The notes under the pieces: generated by a model
What the model was told of the DNA's origin: nothing
Database searches by the model: none
The model's input: the letters and a program-made list of their open reading frames with translations, nothing else
Assembly: GCA_964652835.1 (NCBI GenBank)
Contig: CAZZCB010000017.1
Span: forward strand, 1-9,295
Source of the DNA: JAUPTX01 sp964652835
GTDB taxonomy: Bacteria; Patescibacteriota; Minisyncoccia; Phycocordibacterales; CSBR16-119
Length of the DNA stretch: 9,295 nt
Reading direction: 5' to 3'
Position numbers and translations under genes: made by a program
Part shown: one piece after another, positions 5,551-9,295 of the stretch
Position numbering within the stretch: the first letter of the stretch is position 1
How the letters are laid out: every line of letters begins with the position of its first letter

Positions 5551-5594
5551 TGTCGGGAGTTTTGTGCACGAGAACTGTGACAAAACTACGGACA
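5551..5594 (-). promoter_or_regulatory. stem-loop in the tuf leader
   Basis: AGTTTTGT (5558–5565) pairs with ACAAAACT (5580–5587). A bulged G5566 is followed by CAC (5567–5569) pairing with GTG (5577–5579) around a 7-base loop. TGTC (5551–5554) and GACA (5591–5594) can close the base across a 3×3 internal loop. It begins 16 bp upstream of the tuf ATG and has no U-tract, so a role in translation or mRNA stability is more likely than termination. This is inference from pairing only. Confidence 0.5.
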
Positions 5595-5696
5595 CCAACA
5601 TAACTAATACTAATTAATAATGCACTTTCTAACCTGTTTTTATGAGCCAAATTTCGATTTTTGGGAAATAAAAACACGCTTAAGTGCGCTGGGGAT

Positions 5697-5725
5697 ATTG
5701 TATATGAAAAGGTTTAAGGCGTCAA
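5697..5725 (-). promoter_or_regulatory. sigma70-type promoter for tuf
   Basis: On the minus strand TTGACG (5720–5725, 5/6) is followed after exactly 17 bp by TACAAT (5697–5702, 5/6). The predicted start near 5690 would give a leader of about 155 nt before tuf. The same -35/-10 spacing and an identical upstream AT stem-loop occur ahead of rpsS. Confidence 0.68.
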
Positions 5726-5733
5726 GGAGCTAT

Positions 5734-5759
5734 TTACTTTTTTCATGATAAAAAAGTAA
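5734..5759. repeat. AT stem-loop of the module ahead of tuf
   Basis: TTACTTTTTT (5734–5743) and AAAAAAGTAA (5750–5759) form a perfect 10-bp stem around a CATGAT loop. Both arms are identical to those at 272–297 while the loop differs, and both copies lie in the same orientation just upstream of a -35 box. Confidence 0.75.
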
Positions 5760-5789
5760 CAAAAACTCTAGACCCACACTTCACACCTA

Positions 5790-5902
5790 AAACTAAGATA
5801 ATTTAAGTCAAAAAACTAGTAAACTCGCCCAGCCCAATAATGTTTAAACATTATTGGGCTGGGCTCAAACATACTAGTTTTTAAGACAAATTACCTTAGT
5901 TT
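5790..5902. repeat. long compound hairpin with a perfect 38-nt central palindrome
   Basis: Outer arms: AAACTAAG (5790–5797) with 5895–5902, TAATTT (5799–5804) with 5888–5893, GTC (5807–5809) with GAC (5885–5887), and AAAAACTAGT (5811–5820) with 5873–5882. Inside is a perfect palindrome, 5827–5864, with arms GCCCAGCCCAATAATGTTT and its complement. The borders of the palindrome (AACTCGC and GCTCAAAC) match the loop of the hairpin at 310–438. On the minus strand ACTAGT is followed by six Ts, so the structure could terminate the ART-like transcript. Confidence 0.82.
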
Positions 5903-5940
5903 CTTTACGGTGTTCTCGTGTAGGGTCGGAATCTCTTCGT

Positions 5941-6729
5941 TTATTTCCTAGATTCAACAAAGTTTTTAAAGCCATTAATATCTTTTTTGGAGCCAAGAAT
6001 GCGAATTTGCTCTGGATTTCTAACCATTATTTCTGAGTAATAAGAAAAGTCATCTTCTTCATTAGATGTAAGAAATCCATCGTAAGAGTAATATTCATCA
6101 ATGATAGAATCAATATCTTGCAACTGATTTAATAGTAATTTATTCATTTCTTCATAATATATTATGCCGTCTTTTATTTTTTGCTGCCAATACTCCTCAA
6201 AATCTACTCCAGGCGGAATATCTCTGTGCTTATAAATAATACCTGATTCTAGCTTTTGTTTTTCTAAATCATTAGATTTTATATTTTCAATTAACCATGT
6301 AGACGCGATATCTTTACTTTCTTTTTTGTCCATACCACATAAAATTTGCTTAAAAACAGTATGTGTATCAACTTCGTATTTTGGGTTTTTTATATTCAAA
6401 ACAACACTAAATGTTTTTTCTCCGTATCCTCCGACATGATCTTTAATTGAAGAAAAATAGAACCCTTTCCCATAATAGCCATAATCTGTTTTACCCATTT
6501 TTTCTTTTTTAAAATCTTCATCCTTAAACCAATCAGAATCTGTTTGATGAAACAAAATATCCTTAATCTTACTCTCAGGAAAAATACTTTCCAAATACTC
6601 TGAATATTCTTCCTTGGTACCAATAGAAGATAGTTCTTGATTTTGCTCAAATACAAAATCTACCCCTTCTTTTATTGATGTTTTTTCTTTGCCCTGTTCT
6701 GGGTTATTGTTTATCGGTCTTTCTAACAT
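5941..6729 (-). CDS. putative ADP-ribosyltransferase-fold protein (ART-PolyVal-like), 262 aa
   Basis: The sequence has the layout of small ART-fold proteins of the H-Y-E type (diphtheria toxin/PARP-like). LFHQTD carries a candidate NAD-binding His at residue 61, GKGFYFSS (87–94) carries Tyr91, VVLNIKNP (109–116) is a typical core strand, and SEIMVRNPEQIRILGS (232–247) carries candidate Glu233 in the same local context as the PARP catalytic Glu. The N-terminal part (residues 19–50, ..EGVDFVFEQNQELSSIGTKEEYSEYL) resembles the lead-in seen before such domains in phage/CPR polyvalent proteins, as I recall them. Residues 125–225 are a charged, mostly helical insert. No signal peptide or membrane segment is seen. 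The gene is more AT-rich than its neighbours and lies between fusA and tuf, which are usually adjacent. It appears to have its own leaderless promoter. Activity and target are not shown by the sequence. Confidence 0.62.
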   Translation of the reverse strand: MLERPINNNPEQGKEKTSIKEGVDFVFEQNQELSSIGTKEEYSEYLESIFPESKIKDILFHQTDSDWFKDEDFKKEKMGKTDYGYYGKGFYFSSIKDHVGGYGEKTFSVVLNIKNPKYEVDTHTVFKQILCGMDKKESKDIASTWLIENIKSNDLEKQKLESGIIYKHRDIPPGVDFEEYWQQKIKDGIIYYEEMNKLLLNQLQDIDSIIDEYYSYDGFLTSNEEDDFSYYSEIMVRNPEQIRILGSKKDINGFKNFVESRK

Positions 6730-6735
6730 ATGGCC

Positions 6736-6744
6736 ATTATAGCA
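6736..6744 (-). promoter_or_regulatory. extended -10 promoter giving a leaderless mRNA for the ART-like gene
   Basis: On the minus strand TGCTATAAT is a perfect extended -10 element (TGnTATAAT) with TATAAT at 6736–6741. Only six bases (GGCCAT) separate it from the ATG, so transcription would begin at or next to the start codon. There is no good -35 box (ACTCCC at the 17-bp position), as is common for extended -10 promoters. The element overlaps the distal arm of the fusA terminator. Confidence 0.55.
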
Positions 6745-6774
6745 AAAAACTCCCTCTCGGGAGTTTTTTGCTAT
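6739..6774 (-). terminator. terminator of fusA (symmetrical)
   Basis: ATAGCAAAAAACTCCC (6739–6754) and its exact complement (6759–6774) form a 16-bp stem with a 4-base loop. On the minus strand the GGGAG core is followed by TTTTTTGCTAT, a standard intrinsic terminator. Its symmetry would let it act in both directions. Confidence 0.82.
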
Positions 6775-6794
6775 AAACTAATTTCTATAAACTA

Positions 6795-6832
6795 CCCGCC
6801 TCGCGTCGACGAACTCCGCGAGTCGAGGCGGG
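6795..6832. repeat. GC-rich hairpin just after fusA
   Basis: CCCGCCTCG (6795–6803) pairs with CGAGGCGGG (6824–6832). Inside, CTCGCG (6800–6805) could alternatively pair with CGCGAG (6817–6822), and ACTC/GAGT (6813–6823) forms a third, smaller stem. The GC content is far above the surroundings. It begins 9 bp after the fusA stop and has no T-run of its own, so it probably protects the mRNA 3' end or is a scattered genomic repeat. Confidence 0.7.
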
Positions 6833-6841
6833 AAAACTATT

Positions 6842-8992
6842 TTAAGATTGTCTCTTCTTTATAATTTCTTCTGAAACGTTCTTTGGTACAACATCGTATC
6901 TTAGGAATTCCATTGTGAAGTTTCCTCGTCCTGCAGTCATTGATCGAAGGTTGTTGATGTAACCGAACATTTGAGAAAGTGGAACGACAGATTTAATAGC
7001 TTGAACCATTCCTCGGTCTTCTGTTCCTTCAATAAGACCTCGTTTTGATGCAATATCTCCTGTGATGTCTCCCATATATGAGTGAGGAGCAACAACTTCT
7101 ACTTTCATCATCGGCTCTAGGATTACCGGCGCAGCTTTTCTAGCAGCTTCTTGGAATGCCATTGAAGATGCTATCTTGAACGCAATTTCAGATGAGTCGA
7201 CATCGTGGTATGAACCATCATAAAGTTCAACTCTAATATCTGTCATCGGATAACCTGCCAAAACTCCTCTTGCCATAGCTTCTTTGAAACCTTTTTCACA
7301 AGCTGGAATAAATTCTTGTGGAATAACTCCTCCTTTGATTGAGTTTACAAATTCTAGACCATCTTCTCTTGTAACGTTCTTTGGTAAATCTTCCTGCGCA
7401 ACAGAGTAATCGATTTTTGAAAGTCTGATTTTAACGTGTCCGTATTGTCCTTTTCCTCCAGACTGTTTAACATATTTGTTTTCAACGTCTGCAGTTCCTG
7501 AAATAGTTTCTCGGAAAGCAACTTGTGGAGCACTAGTGTTTGCTTCAACACCGAACTCTCTTTTCATTCTGTCTACCAAAATTTCAAGGTGAAGTTCTCC
7601 CATACCTGCGATAATAGTTTCTCCTGTTTCTGGATCAGATGATACTCGGAAAGTTGGATCTTCTGCTTGAAGTCTGTTTAGAGCAAGACCCATTTTTTCT
7701 TGGTCAGCTTTTGTCTTTGGTTCGATTCTCATCGAGATAACTGGTTCTGGAGCGATGATCTTTTCAAGCATGATTGGGTGATCTTCATCGCAAAGTGTAT
7801 CTGAAGTTGTAGTATCTTTAAGACCTACAGCAGCTGCGATTTCTCCAGCGTACACAACCTTGATTTCTTCTCGGTCGTTTGAGTGCATTCGTAGGATTCG
7901 TCCTACTCTTTCTTTTGTTCCTTTTGTAACGTTGTAAACGTATGAACCAGCTTCAAGTTTTCCTGAGTAAACTCGGATAAAAGTTAGCTGTCCAACATAT
8001 GGATCTGATTGTAACTTGAAAGCAAGGGCCGCAAGTGGAGATTCGTCAGAAACTTCTCTTTCGATATTTTCTCCTGTATTTGGATCGATACCTTTTGGTT
8101 TTGGAATATCAAGTGGACTTGGAAGATAGTCAACAACAGCGTCCAAAACTAATTGAACTCCTTTGTTTTTTAGAGCTGTTCCACAGAAAACTGGGAAAAT
8201 TTCGTTTTTAATAACAGCTTTTCGAAGAGCATTTTTAAGCTCGTCCACTGTAAATTCTGTCTTACCTTCTAGGTACTCTGCCATTAGCGCTTCGTCAGTT
8301 TCAACGATTTTTTCAACCATTTCTGTTCGAAGAGCCTCTGCTTCATCTTTGTATTCAGCTGGAATTTCCATTTCAACAACAGTCTTTCCTTTGTCCCCTT
8401 CGAATTTGTACGCCTTCATTTTGATAAGGTCGATAACAGCTTCGAATTTATCTTCAAGACCAACTGGAAGTTGAACTCTAACGGCTTTTTTTGTTAGACG
8501 AGCTAAAATACTTTCGTAAGATTTTTCAAAAGATGCACCTGTTCTATCTAGTTTGTTGATAAAACAAAGTCGTGGCACGTTTCCTTCGTCAGCGTATCGC
8601 CAGTTTGTTTCTGATTGTGGCTCTACCCCAGCCACTCCGTCGAAAACAACAACGGCGCCGTCCAAAACACGAAGAGATCTTTTTACTTCGATAGTGAAGT
8701 CGATGTGTCCCGGTGTGTCGATAAGGTTAAACTGGCACTTTTTTGAAGTGTCGTTTGCTGGCATATATGTAGGATTCCAGAAAGCGGTCGTCGCAGCAGA
8801 TGCGATAGTGATTCCTCTTTCTCTTTCTTGTTCCATCCAATCCATCACTGTTTCCCCGTCGTGAACTTCACCTATCTTGTGACTTTCTCCTGTATAAAAA
8901 AGCACTCGCTCTGATGTAGTAGTTTTACCAGCATCGATGTGAGCAATGATTCCAAAGTTTCTAACTTTTGATAATGGGTAGTCTCTCTTCAT
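6842..8992 (-). CDS. fusA: elongation factor G
   Basis: EF-G (716 aa; about 690–705 is usual) is the GTPase that drives ribosomal translocation and, with RRF, recycling. Domain I shows AHIDAGKT (18–25), RGITI (59–63), DTPGH (92–96), NKLD (146–149) and GTALK (271–275). Domain II follows from about 305, domain III includes GMGELHLEI, domain IV has GGKGQYGHVKI, and domain V has SYMGDITGDIASKRG near the end. The short tail ends KKRQS. The segment FWNPTYMPANDTSKKCQF (71–88), between the G2 motif and DTPGH, looks longer than in E. coli. The gene lies 88 bp after rpsG with a hairpin between, and ends in two hairpins. The ATG follows TTTTAATAT without an SD. Confidence 0.99.
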   Translation of the reverse strand: MKRDYPLSKVRNFGIIAHIDAGKTTTSERVLFYTGESHKIGEVHDGETVMDWMEQERERGITIASAATTAFWNPTYMPANDTSKKCQFNLIDTPGHIDFTIEVKRSLRVLDGAVVVFDGVAGVEPQSETNWRYADEGNVPRLCFINKLDRTGASFEKSYESILARLTKKAVRVQLPVGLEDKFEAVIDLIKMKAYKFEGDKGKTVVEMEIPAEYKDEAEALRTEMVEKIVETDEALMAEYLEGKTEFTVDELKNALRKAVIKNEIFPVFCGTALKNKGVQLVLDAVVDYLPSPLDIPKPKGIDPNTGENIEREVSDESPLAALAFKLQSDPYVGQLTFIRVYSGKLEAGSYVYNVTKGTKERVGRILRMHSNDREEIKVVYAGEIAAAVGLKDTTTSDTLCDEDHPIMLEKIIAPEPVISMRIEPKTKADQEKMGLALNRLQAEDPTFRVSSDPETGETIIAGMGELHLEILVDRMKREFGVEANTSAPQVAFRETISGTADVENKYVKQSGGKGQYGHVKIRLSKIDYSVAQEDLPKNVTREDGLEFVNSIKGGVIPQEFIPACEKGFKEAMARGVLAGYPMTDIRVELYDGSYHDVDSSEIAFKIASSMAFQEAARKAAPVILEPMMKVEVVAPHSYMGDITGDIASKRGLIEGTEDRGMVQAIKSVVPLSQMFGYINNLRSMTAGRGNFTMEFLRYDVVPKNVSEEIIKKRQS

Positions 8993-9038
8993 ATATTAAA
9001 ATTTTTAAAGTAATAATGTTTATAAACTATATTAAACT

Positions 9039-9071
9039 AAAAGTTATCGAACCAATGGCGCGATAACTTTT
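9039..9071 (-). terminator. hairpin between rpsG and fusA, possible weak terminator
   Basis: AAAAGTTATCG (9039–9049) pairs perfectly over 11 bp with CGATAACTTTT (9061–9071) around an 11-base loop. On the minus strand the stem ends in TTTTAGTTTAATAT, a broken U-tract, so it may only attenuate. Downstream, TTGGTT and TATAGT spaced 18 bp apart are a weak candidate fusA promoter that I do not list separately. Confidence 0.5.
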
Positions 9072-9080
9072 ACCTCCAAA

Positions 9081-9295
9081 TTACCAAGCAAAGTGAGCGA
9101 ATGCCTTGTTTGCTTCAGCCATTTTGTGAGTGTCGTCTCTCTTTTTGATAGCAGCGCCTTCATTGTTGAAAGCAGATAAGATTTCTTCTGTAAGAGCGGT
9201 GTCCATAGTTACGCCTTTTCTTCCTCTTGCAGCTTCGATTATCCATCGCATTGCAAGTTGTAGTCTTCTTTCAGCTCTAACTTCTCGTGGAACTT
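9081..9295 (-). CDS. rpsG: 30S ribosomal protein S7, C-terminal part (partial, runs off the right edge)
   Basis: Seventy residues plus the TAA stop are present. They begin VPREVRAERRLQLAMRW and end THKMAEANKAFAHFAW, matching the S7 C-terminal helices and the highly conserved HrMAEANKAFAHyrW ending. S7 nucleates 30S head assembly and lies near the E site. Its place before fusA is the standard str operon order. The frame starts in the third base group of the window edge, with two leftover bases at 9294–9295; the N-terminal half lies outside. Confidence 0.96.
   Translation of the reverse strand, partial: VPREVRAERRLQLAMRWIIEAARGRKGVTMDTALTEEILSAFNNEGAAIKKRDDTHKMAEANKAFAHFAW

Larger units (their letters stand above)
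5535..5940 (-). other. 406-bp gene-free region between the ART-like gene and tuf
   Basis: I see no coding region here. In transcription order it contains a long compound hairpin just after the ART-like gene (5790–5902, likely also its terminator), an AT stem-loop (5734–5759), a sigma70-type promoter (5697–5725) and an approximately 155-nt tuf leader with its own hairpin (5551–5594). The arrangement repeats that of 110–501 ahead of rpsS. Confidence 0.7.

Noticed and set aside
6396..6656. 86-codon minus-strand frame inside the ART-like gene
   Set aside because: It is an alternate frame of the same AT-rich DNA; the 262-residue frame carries the recognisable motifs and no frameshift is needed.
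9072..9077. Perfect GGAGGT (minus strand) just after the rpsG stop
   Set aside because: No start codon lies at a usable distance; the fusA ATG is about 79 nt downstream beyond a hairpin, so it is not a functional ribosome binding site for a gene I can see.
1..9295. Reassigned UGA codon, as in some candidate phyla
   Set aside because: The 169-residue gene ends in TGA shortly before a terminator, and the conserved genes contain no in-frame TGA.

Overview
The window is a stretch of the bacterial str–S10 ribosomal protein supercluster, with every gene on the minus strand. In transcription order (right to left) it holds rpsG (3' end only), fusA, a putative ADP-ribosyltransferase gene, tuf, rpsJ, rplC, rplD, rplW, rplB, an unrecognised 169-residue gene and rpsS (5' end only). 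Apart from the two extra genes this is the textbook bacterial order. The DNA is AT-rich. The ribosomal genes have compact, Lys-rich products, and their start codons mostly lack a Shine-Dalgarno sequence, sitting in A/T-rich stretches such as AATATATG. UGA and UAG both act as ordinary stops. Together with the protein style (a Lys-rich L2 C-terminus and an ART-PolyVal-like accessory protein) this suggests a Patescibacteria/CPR genome, perhaps Parcubacteria. That placement is an inference from style, not a proven identification.

Layout. 9081–9295 is the S7 C-terminus, followed by a hairpin and fusA (6842–8992). fusA ends in two tandem hairpins; the second is a terminator whose distal arm runs into an extended -10 promoter that would give the ART-like gene (5941–6729) a leaderless mRNA. 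A gene-free region of about 400 bp (5535–5940) follows, with a large compound hairpin, an AT stem-loop and a good sigma70-type promoter for tuf. From tuf (4341–5534) transcription probably continues through rpsJ, rplC, rplD, rplW and rplB. A hairpin lies ahead of rplC, and a 249-bp structured gap lies ahead of rplB. rplB ends in a strong terminator, the 169-residue gene ends in another, and a second gene-free region (110–501) repeats the hairpin / AT stem-loop / promoter arrangement before rpsS.

The most notable observation is that each accessory gene is followed by the same architecture: a long hairpin whose centre is bordered by GTTTGAGC and GCGAGTT (minus strand), then a stem-loop with TTACTTTTTT and AAAAAAGTAA arms, then a TTGACA/G–17 bp–TA..AT promoter firing into a core translation gene. 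The arm sequences differ completely between the copies while the pairing is kept. These look like related terminator–promoter modules that re-start the supercluster after an accessory gene. The translation genes work together in the ribosome and elongation cycle (EF-Tu delivers aminoacyl-tRNA, EF-G translocates; S7, S10, S19, L2, L3, L4 and L23 are structural). The roles of the two accessory genes are not established.
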